Assembly: GCA_016931895.1 (NCBI GenBank)
Contig: JAFGDY010000145.1
Span: 1 to 40,189 of the forward strand
DNA length: 40,189 nt
DNA from: Anaerolineae bacterium
GTDB taxonomy: Bacteria > Chloroflexota > Anaerolineae > 4572-78 > J111
Direction of reading: 5' to 3'
Numbering within the stretch: the stretch's first letter is position 1; the number at the start of each line of letters is the position of its first letter. The translations under genes were made by a program, and so were the position numbers. Of the stretch, positions 26,084 through 34,179 are shown one piece after another. Under the pieces are notes generated by a model that had not been told where the DNA came from, ran no database searches, and saw only the letters and a program-made list of their open reading frames with translations.

Positions 26084-29000
26084 TTACGCCCGTTTGATTC
26101 CGTTCTGAAACAAACGCAAACCGTTCCACCCGCTTTCGCCGCGCCGCCAGCGCGGATGCTGCCAGGGGAAAACGTGATCTTCGGGATGCGGCATCAGGCC
26201 CAGCACATTGCCGGCCGGATTGCACAGGCCCGCAATGCCTGCCGTCGAGCCGTTGGGGTTCAAGGGATAATCAGCGGGCGAACCGTCGGCGTTGACGTAG
26301 GTTAAGGCGTTCAGGTTGTTGGCCCGGAGGGTTTGTAAAACCTCGTCGCCGGCTACGGCCAGGCGACCTTCGCCGTGCGCTACCGGGCAGTAGATCGGCT
26401 CGGTGAGGCCCTGGGTAAAAAGACAGGGGCTGTGGGGGTTAGGTTGCAGGTAAACCCAGCAACACTCGAAGCGGGCCGAATGGTTAGGGGCCAGGGTGAC
26501 GGTTCGCTCGTGGTTGCTGACCGTTTCTATTCCCGGCAGCAGACCCGCTTTGACCAAGACCTGGAAACCGTTACAAATGCCCAACACCGGGCGGCCGCTG
26601 TCTACAAAACGAGACACTTGATCTCCCAGCCGGCGCCGCAAATCCAGCGCCCACAACACTCCCGCCCCCAGGTCGTCGCCATAGGAGAAGCCGCCGGGAA
26701 TGACCAGCATGTGGTAGTCGAGCAGGTGGCGCTCCCCGGCCAAAAGTTGATTGACGTGGACAATTTCGGGCGCGGCGCCGGCCAATTGGCAGGCCAGGGC
26801 GGCTTCTCGATCCCGGTTGGTGCCGTTAGCGTGGAGGATGAAGACTTTAGGAGGTTGGGGTGGGGGAAGGATTGAGGCAGGCTTTTCCGGGACTGAGGTT
26901 TTAGAAGGGGCAACCGGCCCCACGTGGCCGCGCCAGGCTTTTTCTAGGCCGGCCACCGGCACAGCAATGACCGGCTGCTTGTTCAGGCCATTGATCTGTA
27001 ATTCATCGCCCCCTACGCGGCCAAAACGAGCGTGAGGCGTGTCGCCAAGCAGCTTCTCAAATGCGGCGGCGTCGGCGGGCCGGACCTCCACCACAAAACG
27101 ACAGGAGGTCTCGGCAAAAAGGATTTGGTCGTCGGTGGCCATGTTGGCCGCGCCGGGAACTTGAGACAGTTCTATCTTCGCCCCCAACCGTCCGGCCAAA
27201 CACATCTCGGCCAGGGCCACGGCCAAACCTCCCTCAGAACAGTCGTGGCACGATTGCGCCAACCCTTTGACCATAACTTGGTGCAGTGCGCGTAAATAAT
27301 TCAGCGCATTTGGCACAGGCTGGGGCGGAGAAGAATGAGTAATTGTGAATTGTGAATTGTGAATGATTAATTGATAATGGCTGCCCCCCAGTTCGGCGCG
27401 GGTTTCACCAACCAGATACAGGTAATTATCGGGCTGCTTTAAGTCCATGGTGACGGTTTGGGTGACATCAGGCACAATGCCCAAAGCCGAAATCAAAAGC
27501 GTGCCGGGAATGGCGTGTTTTTGGCCGTCTGCGCCGGTATATTCATTGTTCAGGCTGTCTTTGCCGGAGATGAAGGGCGTGTTATAGGCTACTGCGGCAT
27601 CGTAACAGCCCTGCGCGCAGCGAACCAGACTGCCCAGCCGATCCGGCAAATTGGGATTGCCCCAGCAAAAATTGTCGAGCAAGGCCACCTGGTCGGGGTC
27701 GGCGCCTACGGCCACCAGATTGCGCATTGCCTCGTCAATGGCGGCCCAGGCCATGGCATAGGGGTCAAGATCGCTGTAGGCGGGGCAGATACCAACCGAC
27801 AAGGCCAGAGCGCGTTGAGCCGGGGAAACTGGGCGGATGACTGGTTGGGTATCAAAAGGAATCAGCACGGTGGCGTCGCCAGGCCCGTGATTATCCACGC
27901 CCACCAGCGGTTTGATAGCCGTGCCGCCTTGCACTTCGTGGTCGTACCGGCGGATGACGGATTCTTTGCTGCGGATGTTGGGATGAGCCAACAGTTTCAA
28001 TAAAACGTTGGCAAGATTAATGTCTGTTTTTTCAACCTTGTTCGCTGCTGGCTGGCTGGTGGCGGGCGGTTTCCATGCGGCAACCAGTTGTCCCAACGGA
28101 AGGCCATTGTGCAGAAAATCCAGGTCAAGATCGCCGACCAAACGTTGGCCATAGTGCAACCGCACCCGGCCCGTAGCCTCAAATTTACCAATGCAAATCA
28201 CGGCAACGTCCTGCCCGGCGCAAATTTCCTGGAGGCGGGGCCAGTTAGTCGCAGGCACGGCCAGCACCATGCGTTCCTGGGCCTCGCTGAGCCAGATTTC
28301 CCAGGGACGCAGGCCGGGATATTTGAGGGGCACGGTTTGCAATTGCACGTCTGCGCCCAGTTCTTCCGCCATCTCGCCTACAGCAGAGGAAAGACCCCCC
28401 GCGCCGCAGTCGGTGATGGCGTGGTAAAGCTTTTTCTCACGAGCGCGCAGCACCACTTCCTGCACCTTTTTTTCGTTGATGGGATGGCCAATTTGCACGG
28501 CGCTGCCTGCAATCTGGCCCGTGGTCTGGTCCATCTCCATACTGGAAAAGGTGGCCCCGCGCAAGCCGTCCCGGCCCGTGCGCCCCCCGATGATCACAAT
28601 CAGGTCGCCCGGTTGGGCCTGGGTGGGGTGACTGCCGTGCGGCAACAGGCCCAGGCAGCCGCAAAACACCAGGGGATTGGCGGTATAGCCGGGGTGGTAG
28701 AGGATCGCGCCGTTGACCGTGGGGATACCCATTTTATTGCCATAATCTTCAATGCCATGCACCACGCCATCGGCAATGCGGCGGGGGTGGAGCATGCCGC
28801 CGGGCAGTTGGTTTTCGGGCAGGTTGGGTGGGCCAAAACAAAGCACGTTAGTATTGGCAATGGGCCGGGCGCTGACGCCCAAGACATCGCGCACAACCCC
28901 GCCCACGCCGGTGTTGGCCCCGCCAAACGGCTCCAACGCCGAGGGGTGATTGTGGGTTTCCAATTTAAAGGCTAAATCCCAGGTATCATCAAATTTGATA

Positions 29001-29965
29001 ATGCCGGCATTGTCTACAAAGGCCGAGCGCACCCAGGGCTTATTGACCTTTTCCGTGGCGGCCTGCAGATAGGTTTTGAGCAGGCCGTTGATGGTTTGTT
29101 TGACCGGCGTGCTGTCGGGCGCTGCGCCGGGGGCGGGGCCGGTATAGCAGATGGTGGCCCTGAAGCTTTTGTGCACACAATGTTCGCTCCAGGTTTGGGC
29201 CAGCATTTCCAGTTCCACATCGGTAGGGTCGCGGCCTTCAAGGCGATAGTAAGTTTGGAGGGCCCGCATTTCAGCCGGATTCAGGGCTAGCCGGCGTTCG
29301 GCGCTGAGGGCGGCCAGTTCGTCCTCATTGGCTTCGCGTAGAGAAATAATTTCTACCGTATCATCAATTTGCTGATAAGGCACAAGAGGCGGCGTGATCG
29401 TGTGGTTGATGGCGACTTGCTGAATGACGGGATTAGAGAAAACTTCAACCGACAGGCGCTGTAAATCTTTTTTAGTTAGCGAGCCGGTCAAGGTATAGCG
29501 GTACCCGGTGGCAGCTTGAGTCAGTCCGGTTAATCCCAGCAAATGGGCGGCGCGAACCAGGTTTTCGGCGGCGGGGTCGGTGACGCCAGGGAGCAGGGTG
29601 ACTTCGATGGTAGGTGAAACAGGGTAGCAGGGTAGCAGGGTAGCAACTGGTCCATCTGCTACCCTGCTACCTGCTACCTTGTTACCTGTTACCTCAAAAC
29701 TTTCCGTTACCGGGTCGGCCAGTAATTCGGCGGCCAGCCGGTTGGCATCAGCCAAACTAAGTTGGCCCCGTAAAAAGAAGAGGCGGCCAACCTGGCAGGT
29801 ATCGAGTGAGTTGATACCTAGCTGATGGGCCGCCTTGACCAATGCGCTGCCGTGCGCCTGTGTTTCCGTGGGGCGGTGAGACACCTGAACCCGGAATACC
29901 TGTTCCTCCATTGGTTTAGGGAGGGGGGCAGGAAGGGATGTGTCTCCCGGCGAAATAGTACCCAT
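26084..29965 (-). CDS. purL: FGAM synthase, fused PurS-like/PurL/PurQ chain with in-frame repeats
   Basis: A 1293-residue fusion that converts FGAR to FGAM with glutamine. Residues 22-90 and 118-190 are two PurS-like halves. The PurL part spans about 200-1020 (EMLAQTWSEHCVHKSF, KLETHNHPSA, GGVVRDVLGV, DCGAGGLSSAVGE, CSEGGLAVALAEM). The C-terminal PurQ glutaminase has nucleophile C1131 in GICNGFQVL and H1260/E1262 in PHPEDH. The ATG at 29965 is preceded by GAAGGA. Two stretches are odd: residues 91-118 come from a GGTAGCAG hairpin repeat, and residues 862-879 from an ATTCAC repeat of the kind also found between genes. Both keep the frame and lie in linkers. It is the first gene of the purine operon after the leader. 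Confidence 0.93.
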   Translation of the reverse strand: MGTISPGDTSLPAPLPKPMEEQVFRVQVSHRPTETQAHGSALVKAAHQLGINSLDTCQVGRLFFLRGQLSLADANRLAAELLADPVTESFEVTGNKVAGSRVADGPVATLLPCYPVSPTIEVTLLPGVTDPAAENLVRAAHLLGLTGLTQAATGYRYTLTGSLTKKDLQRLSVEVFSNPVIQQVAINHTITPPLVPYQQIDDTVEIISLREANEDELAALSAERRLALNPAEMRALQTYYRLEGRDPTDVELEMLAQTWSEHCVHKSFRATICYTGPAPGAAPDSTPVKQTINGLLKTYLQAATEKVNKPWVRSAFVDNAGIIKFDDTWDLAFKLETHNHPSALEPFGGANTGVGGVVRDVLGVSARPIANTNVLCFGPPNLPENQLPGGMLHPRRIADGVVHGIEDYGNKMGIPTVNGAILYHPGYTANPLVFCGCLGLLPHGSHPTQAQPGDLIVIIGGRTGRDGLRGATFSSMEMDQTTGQIAGSAVQIGHPINEKKVQEVVLRAREKKLYHAITDCGAGGLSSAVGEMAEELGADVQLQTVPLKYPGLRPWEIWLSEAQERMVLAVPATNWPRLQEICAGQDVAVICIGKFEATGRVRLHYGQRLVGDLDLDFLHNGLPLGQLVAAWKPPATSQPAANKVEKTDINLANVLLKLLAHPNIRSKESVIRRYDHEVQGGTAIKPLVGVDNHGPGDATVLIPFDTQPVIRPVSPAQRALALSVGICPAYSDLDPYAMAWAAIDEAMRNLVAVGADPDQVALLDNFCWGNPNLPDRLGSLVRCAQGCYDAAVAYNTPFISGKDSLNNEYTGADGQKHAIPGTLLISALGIVPDVTQTVTMDLKQPDNYLYLVGETRAELGGSHYQLIIHNSQFTITHSSPPQPVPNALNYLRALHQVMVKGLAQSCHDCSEGGLAVALAEMCLAGRLGAKIELSQVPGAANMATDDQILFAETSCRFVVEVRPADAAAFEKLLGDTPHARFGRVGGDELQINGLNKQPVIAVPVAGLEKAWRGHVGPVAPSKTSVPEKPASILPPPQPPKVFILHANGTNRDREAALACQLAGAAPEIVHVNQLLAGERHLLDYHMLVIPGGFSYGDDLGAGVLWALDLRRRLGDQVSRFVDSGRPVLGICNGFQVLVKAGLLPGIETVSNHERTVTLAPNHSARFECCWVYLQPNPHSPCLFTQGLTEPIYCPVAHGEGRLAVAGDEVLQTLRANNLNALTYVNADGSPADYPLNPNGSTAGIAGLCNPAGNVLGLMPHPEDHVFPWQHPRWRRGESGWNGLRLFQNGIKRA
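27331..27380. repeat. GTGAATT tandem repeat inside purL
   Basis: Three GTGAATT-type heptamers plus flanking GATTAATTGATAATGG lie inside purL. On the coding strand they give HYQLIIHNSQFTITHSS. The words match the intergenic tract at 23521-23570, so a normally non-coding repeat is translated here. Confidence 0.75.
29621..29692. repeat. GGTAGCAG palindromic repeat inside purL
   Basis: GGTAGCAGGGTAGCA (29631-29645) pairs perfectly with 29657-29671 across an 11-base loop. The stem extends by seven more pairs (29623-29629 with 29672-29678) after one bulged base. It encodes residues 91-118 of PurL between its two PurS-like halves. Related words occur between oppB and oppA. Confidence 0.8.
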
Positions 29966-30192
29966 TTTTTCTTTCCTTCAATGATGCGGCAATATTTTTC
30001 CTCAATCCAAAAGCAAACTCCCGCCATCGCGTGGTAGCGGGAGTTTCACCCGGCAGCAGATATGCCGGTATCAGTCTCTCAGTTTTGAGTGTGGCAACAG
30101 TGCTAATGCCTCTATTGGTTTGGGAAGGCATTGAGAACTTCTTAGGCATAAGTTCAAGTTTTTTGGTTAAGCTGCTGAAATCTAACGCCCTC
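29966..30192 (-). promoter_or_regulatory. Structured 5' leader of the purine operon with terminator-like hairpin
   Basis: About 220 transcribed bases precede purL. In order on the minus strand: GAACTT/AAGTTC, then AATGCCT/AGGCATT (with a competing ATGCCT copy just upstream), CTCA/TGAG, CCGGCA/TGCCGG, and AAACTCCCGC (30037-30046) paired with GCGGGAGTTT (30015-30024), followed by GCTTTT. The last hairpin looks like an intrinsic terminator about 50 bases before the purL ATG. The competing pairings suggest attenuation or a riboswitch controlling purine genes. No known riboswitch consensus was recognised. No protein gene is seen in it. Confidence 0.55.
30015..30046 (-). terminator. Intrinsic terminator-like hairpin in the purL leader
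   Basis: Ten-base perfect arms AAACTCCCGC and GCGGGAGTTT with a 12-base loop, followed on the minus strand by GCTTTT. It lies downstream of the purL promoter, so it would act as an attenuator; it may also stop read-through from guaB. Confidence 0.6.
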
Positions 30193-30221
30193 ATTCTATG
30201 CAAAAGCAAGCGGAATGTCAA
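30193..30221 (-). promoter_or_regulatory. Consensus sigma-70 promoter of the purine operon
   Basis: Minus-strand TTGACA (30216-30221), a 17-base spacer, and TAGAAT (30193-30198). The -35 box lies 17 bases beyond the guaB stop. The expected start is near 30186. A perfect -35 and optimal spacing make this the strongest promoter seen in the window. Confidence 0.75.
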
Positions 30222-30238
30222 TTATGGTTTGGGGGTTT

Positions 30239-31717
30239 TTATTTGCGAGGGCTATAATTTGGCGCTTCTTTGGTCAGCACCACACTGTGCGGATGACTTT
30301 CCAACAGGCCGGCATTGCTGATAGGCACAAACTTGGCCTTGGCCTGCAATTTGTCCAGAGAGGCCGCGCCCACGTAACCCATGCCGGAGCGAATCCCGCC
30401 GACAAATTGAAACACAAAGTCAGCCAGTTTGCCTTTGTAGGGCACGCGCCCTTCCACGCCTTCGGGCACGGTTTTGCCGCTATCCGACGTTTGGCCGCTG
30501 CCGTAGCGGTCTTTGCTGAATTGACTCATGGCGCCCAAACTGCCCATCCCCCGATAGTCTTTATAGGGCCGGCCTTCGGAGACAATGATCTCGCCGGGCG
30601 ACTCCTCCACCCCGGCCAACATGCTGCCCAGCATCACCGCGGCTGCGCCTCCGGCCAGGGCTTTCACCGCGTCGCCGGAGTATTTGATGCCGCCGTCGGC
30701 GATGATGGGAATATTGTATTCTCGCGCCGTTTTGGCGCACTCCATAATCGCCGTCAGTTGCGGCATGCCTACCCCGGCCACCACGCGAGTGGTGCAGATT
30801 GACCCGGCTCCCACCCCAACTTTGACGGCTTCAGCCCCGGCCTCAATCAGGGCGCGAGTGCCTGCGGCGGTGGCCACGTTGCCGCCAATCACCGGCAGGT
30901 GAGGGTAGCTGGAGCGGATCCAGTCAATGGCGGCCAGCACTTTTTTGGAGTGGCCGTGGGCCGTGTCTACGGCAATCACATCTACCTGGGCCTCAACCAA
31001 GGCTGCCAGGCGCTCCTGGTAATCGTGGCCTACACCAAGCCCGGCCCCCACCCGCAACCGGCCCTGCTCGTCAACGGCGGCCAGGGGATAGTCGCGTTTT
31101 TTGCTGATGTCCTTTACCGTGATCAGCCCTTTGAGATAACCGTTTTTATCAACCAGGGGCAGCTTTTCAATTTTGTGCTGTTGCAAAATGCGTTTGGCTT
31201 CTTCCAGGGTGGTGCCGATGGACGCCGTAACCAGGCTTTGGCTGGTCATATATTTTTCAATGGGGTCGTCCCAATTTTCGGTAAAACGAATGTCCCGGTT
31301 GGTCAAAATACCCACCAACAAGCCTTCTTTTTCGGGCGAGGTGATGGGGATGCCGGAGATATGGTAACGGGCCATCAACGCTTCGGCTTCGGCCAGGGTA
31401 TTGTGGGGATGCAGGGTGATGGGGTTGGTGATCATGCCGGCCTCGGAGCGTTTCACCCGGTCCACGTGGGCGGACTGGTCGGCAATGGGCATGTTGCGGT
31501 GAATGATGCCCAGCCCTCCCTCGCGGGCCAGGGCAATGGCCAGCCGGGCCTCGCTAACCGTGTCCATGGCCGCCGACACCAGGGGAATGTTGAGCCGGAT
31601 GTCCCGCACCAGGCGGGTTTGCAGGTTGACTTCTCCCGGCAGCACTTCGGAATAGCCGGGCAGCAACAGCACGTCGTCAAAGGTATAGGCCTGGGCTTGA
31701 AAAGAGTTCTCGGTCAT
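30239..31717 (-). CDS. guaB: IMP dehydrogenase
   Basis: A 492-residue enzyme oxidising IMP to XMP with NAD, the first committed step to GMP. It has [15 protein letters not shown] near the N-terminus, two CBS domains (about 95-205, bearing [10 protein letters not shown] and [10 protein letters not shown]), the active-site loop [15 protein letters not shown] with C308, [10 protein letters not shown], and the flap [10 protein letters not shown] with RYGSG. The ATG at 31717 is chosen because AGGAG precedes it closely and the family N-terminus follows; the in-frame TTG at 31762 has no support. It lies upstream of the purine operon on the same strand, and a separate promoter follows its stop. Confidence 0.95.
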   Translation of the reverse strand: MTENSFQAQAYTFDDVLLLPGYSEVLPGEVNLQTRLVRDIRLNIPLVSAAMDTVSEARLAIALAREGGLGIIHRNMPIADQSAHVDRVKRSEAGMITNPITLHPHNTLAEAEALMARYHISGIPITSPEKEGLLVGILTNRDIRFTENWDDPIEKYMTSQSLVTASIGTTLEEAKRILQQHKIEKLPLVDKNGYLKGLITVKDISKKRDYPLAAVDEQGRLRVGAGLGVGHDYQERLAALVEAQVDVIAVDTAHGHSKKVLAAIDWIRSSYPHLPVIGGNVATAAGTRALIEAGAEAVKVGVGAGSICTTRVVAGVGMPQLTAIMECAKTAREYNIPIIADGGIKYSGDAVKALAGGAAAVMLGSMLAGVEESPGEIIVSEGRPYKDYRGMGSLGAMSQFSKDRYGSGQTSDSGKTVPEGVEGRVPYKGKLADFVFQFVGGIRSGMGYVGAASLDKLQAKAKFVPISNAGLLESHPHSVVLTKEAPNYSPRK

Positions 31718-31761
31718 TTTCTTCTCCTGTTTGTCAAGTGTTTCTGTGGAAATTTTGGGCA

Positions 31762-31790
31762 ATTTTACATTGCTTGGGTTTTTGAGTCGA
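31762..31790 (-). promoter_or_regulatory. Candidate guaB promoter
   Basis: Minus-strand TCGACT (31785-31790), a 17-base spacer and TAAAAT (31762-31767), about 45 bases upstream of the guaB ATG. Four of six -35 bases match the consensus. Confidence 0.45.
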
Positions 31791-31849
31791 TTCGGGAGTA
31801 AAGAATAGAAAGGTTAGGAAAAATTTGTTTATTTTTGGCGATGCAAGAA

Positions 31850-31873
31850 AAAAGCCCTCGTTTGAGGGCTTTT
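31850..31873 (-). terminator. Intrinsic terminator of the oligopeptide transporter operon
   Basis: Minus strand: AAAAGCCCTC, loop AAAC, GAGGGCTTTT, followed by a T run (TTTTTTC overall). The left arm overlaps the stop codon of the last permease gene (31872-31874). A strong, typical Rho-independent terminator. Confidence 0.88.
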
Positions 31874-32951
31874 ATTCATTTTTGACCCATGGATCCAGCG
31901 CGTCACGCAAACCATCGCCAATAAGATAGATGGAGAGCGTAGTCAAGAAGATGAACAGGCCGGGGGTCAGCACCAGCCAGGGGGCGTCGGTGAAGTTGCC
32001 CAGCGACCCCTGCATCATATTGCCCCAACTGGGGTTAGGCGGCCCAATGCCGACGCCCAGGTAACTGAGGCCCGCTTCAGCAATGATGGCTCCGGCAATG
32101 TCAAAGATGGCGATGACGATGATGATGGAGGTCACGTTGGGCAGCATATGGCGGAACATGATCCGCCAGATTGACGAGCCAATGGCCCGGCTGGCGGCAA
32201 TGTATTCTCGCTCGCGGATAGAGAAGATTTGGCCCCGAATCAGGCGCGATACGCCCATCCAGCCGAAAATACCCAGCAAAAACGCCAATCCTTCGGGGCT
32301 GCGAAAAATGGGGAAGGTGCCGGCCAAAATGATCAGCAGGAACAGTAGGGGGATACTGCCCAGGGTCATAATCACGGCATTGACAATATCGTCAACAAAG
32401 GTGGCGGCGTAATAGCCACTGATGAGGCCCACGGTGACGCCCAAAATAATGGAGATGGAGGCCACGTAAGCGCCAATGCGCAATGAAATCCGCCCGCCGT
32501 AGACGGCGCGGGTCAAGACGTCCCGGCCGGCCATATCGGTGCCCAGCCAATGACATTCGCCCGGGCCGGCCTCCAGGCAGTCGCCAAAGCCGGAGACGGC
32601 GTCGGACACCATTGCGGGGACGATGGCCGGTAACATGGGCCAGGCGCAGCCGCTGCTACCCTGGCAGGTGCGGCTGAAATCTTGAAATTTGGCCCAGCCC
32701 TCTGCAAACCAGGTGGGTGGAGCTTTGCGGTTGCGTAAATTGGTATCGGTAGGGTCAAAGCCCAGGAGGTGGTGGCCAATCCAGGGCGCGGCCAGGGTGA
32801 TAGCCACCATAAAAAGACCCAAGAAGAGCGCCGCCATAGTTATTTTGTCGTGCAGGAGTTTGGCCCCCACCGCGCCCCAGTAAGTTTGCACTTTTATGCC
32901 TGCGGTTGATTCTGTTGTCTGTGGTCGGGGTAAGGGTAAGGAATTGGCCAT
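31872..32951 (-). CDS. Oligopeptide/dipeptide ABC transporter permease (OppC/DppC-type)
   Basis: A 359-residue inner-membrane permease. The first membrane helix is near 38-60. A large external loop of about 90 residues carries four Cys (CQGSSGC, GDCLEAGPGEC) and the family signature WLGTDMAGRDVLTRAVYGGRISL. Five more helices follow. The EAA loop that docks the ATPase reads EYIAASRAIGSSIWRIMFRHMLPN. The ATG at 32951 lies five bases after the OppB-type gene stop. The Cys-rich external loop, possibly two disulfides, is longer than in typical OppC. No ATPase gene (OppD/OppF) follows; the operon ends at a terminator. Confidence 0.92.
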   Translation of the reverse strand: MANSLPLPRPQTTESTAGIKVQTYWGAVGAKLLHDKITMAALFLGLFMVAITLAAPWIGHHLLGFDPTDTNLRNRKAPPTWFAEGWAKFQDFSRTCQGSSGCAWPMLPAIVPAMVSDAVSGFGDCLEAGPGECHWLGTDMAGRDVLTRAVYGGRISLRIGAYVASISIILGVTVGLISGYYAATFVDDIVNAVIMTLGSIPLLFLLIILAGTFPIFRSPEGLAFLLGIFGWMGVSRLIRGQIFSIREREYIAASRAIGSSIWRIMFRHMLPNVTSIIIVIAIFDIAGAIIAEAGLSYLGVGIGPPNPSWGNMMQGSLGNFTDAPWLVLTPGLFIFLTTLSIYLIGDGLRDALDPWVKNE

Positions 32952-32956
32952 TTTTG

Positions 32957-33994
32957 TTATTTGGTAATGTCGTATTTAACGCGCGGGTCAACAAAACTGT
33001 ACAGAATGTCAACCATTAGAATGCCCAAAATACCCAGGAAGGAACCGATGACAAACAAGGCCATCATCACCGGGTAATCGCGGGCGTTGACCGCGGCAAT
33101 AAAGAGGCGGCCCATCCCCGGCCAGGAAAAGACCATTTCAAATAATACCGAGCCGGACAAAATGAGCAGGAAAATGCCGCTGAGACCGGTGACAAAGGGC
33201 ATCAAGGCGTTGCGCAGCACGTGGCGCCAGAGCACCAACCGTTCGGATAGCCCTTTGGCCCGGGCGGTGCGCACGTAATCCTGGTTCAATACTTCCAACA
33301 TTTCAAAGCGCAGGATCCGCGAATAGCCAATCCAGCCGCCAATGGCCGCTACTGTGGCCGGTAAAATCAGGTGATGCAGGCGATCCAACAGCGAACCATC
33401 GCCGATGGTCTGCATCCCCCCCAGGGGCACCAGGCGGAGATAACCGCCCAGGAAAATAAGCAACAGCAGGCCCAACCACCAATGGGGCACAGCGTTGAGC
33501 AGCACCGTGAAAACGCGGATAACATGGTCGGGCAGTTTGCCGCGTCTCAGCGCGGCGTAAATGCCCAACGGCACGCCTCCCACCACGCCCACAATCAGGC
33601 TGGCCAGTCCCAGGGCGAAACTGGCCGGAATCCGTTCGGCAATCACCTCGATGGTTGACCGCCCTTTGTAGGAGAAGGACCGGCCAAAATCCAGGCGAAT
33701 AATGCCCCGGCTACACCGGTCGGCATCGTTGAGGCAGCGGCCGCTGCGCCAGGTTGGGCTGCGGGGCAACCAATCTTCACCCGTCAGCCAGGCGATATAT
33801 TGCATCGGGATGGAGCGATCCAGGCCATAGAGTCGGGCCAGGCGATTGTAATCGGCGCTGGTGACCCTGGGGTCGTCATCCAAAAATTGGATGGGACCGC
33901 CGGGAGCCATTTGATAGATAGTAAAGCCAATCAGAGTGGCTAACAGCATTAAAAAGAAAGATTGGATGCTGCGCCGGACGATGTAACGAGTCAT
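32957..33994 (-). CDS. Oligopeptide/dipeptide ABC transporter permease (OppB/DppB-type)
   Basis: A 345-residue permease with the N-terminal helix FFLMLLATLIGFTIYQMAPGGP typical of OppB/DppB. An external domain includes LYGLDRSIPMQYIAWL and RLDFGRSFSYKGR, followed by further helices. The EAA loop reads DYVRTARAKGLSERLVLWRHVLRNAL. The conserved C-terminal YSFVDPRVKYD is present. An insertion with two Cys (RSGRCLNDADRCSRG) lies in the external domain, parallel to the Cys-rich loop of the partner permease. The ATG at 33994 has no obvious ribosome site. A repeat-filled gap of 185 bases separates it from the binding-protein gene. Confidence 0.92.
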   Translation of the reverse strand: MTRYIVRRSIQSFFLMLLATLIGFTIYQMAPGGPIQFLDDDPRVTSADYNRLARLYGLDRSIPMQYIAWLTGEDWLPRSPTWRSGRCLNDADRCSRGIIRLDFGRSFSYKGRSTIEVIAERIPASFALGLASLIVGVVGGVPLGIYAALRRGKLPDHVIRVFTVLLNAVPHWWLGLLLLIFLGGYLRLVPLGGMQTIGDGSLLDRLHHLILPATVAAIGGWIGYSRILRFEMLEVLNQDYVRTARAKGLSERLVLWRHVLRNALMPFVTGLSGIFLLILSGSVLFEMVFSWPGMGRLFIAAVNARDYPVMMALFVIGSFLGILGILMVDILYSFVDPRVKYDITK

Positions 33995-34018
33995 AGGTTT
34001 TGAATGTTACCCAAAATC

Positions 34019-34172
34019 GAGTAGCAGAGTAGCAAGGGTATAGATAAAAAAGACTTTGAATTTTTGCCGGGTAGAGACAGGACATTGTCCTGTCTCTACG
34101 CAAAAACTTTATCTGAACAACTATAGCCGCAACATAGCCAATTTGTTACCTTGCTACCCTGCTACTTTGTTC
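34019..34172. repeat. Palindromic element between binding-protein and permease genes
   Basis: A perfect 29-base palindrome (34071-34099; 14-base arms GTAGAGACAGGACA / TGTCCTGTCTCTAC around one T) is flanked by inverted GTAGCAGAGTAGCAAGGGTA (34019-34040) and TTGCTACCCTGCTAC (34150-34165 region). The roughly 150-base unit resembles a small non-coding repeat or MITE-like element. It fills the gap in the transporter operon. No coding potential. Confidence 0.65.
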
Positions 34173-34179
34173 CTTAATT

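Noticed and set aside
28088-28975. Plus-strand open frame of 295 codons opposite purL
   Set aside because: It has no ribosome site or recognisable family and lies wholly within the PurL catalytic domain on the other strand.
30015-30070. T-box, FMN or cobalamin riboswitch in the purL leader
   Set aside because: Short matches such as GGGTGAAACTCCC and GTGGTAGCGGG recall RFN and T-box words, but the rest of each consensus (specifier loop, other conserved loops) is not present. The leader is kept as unclassified.
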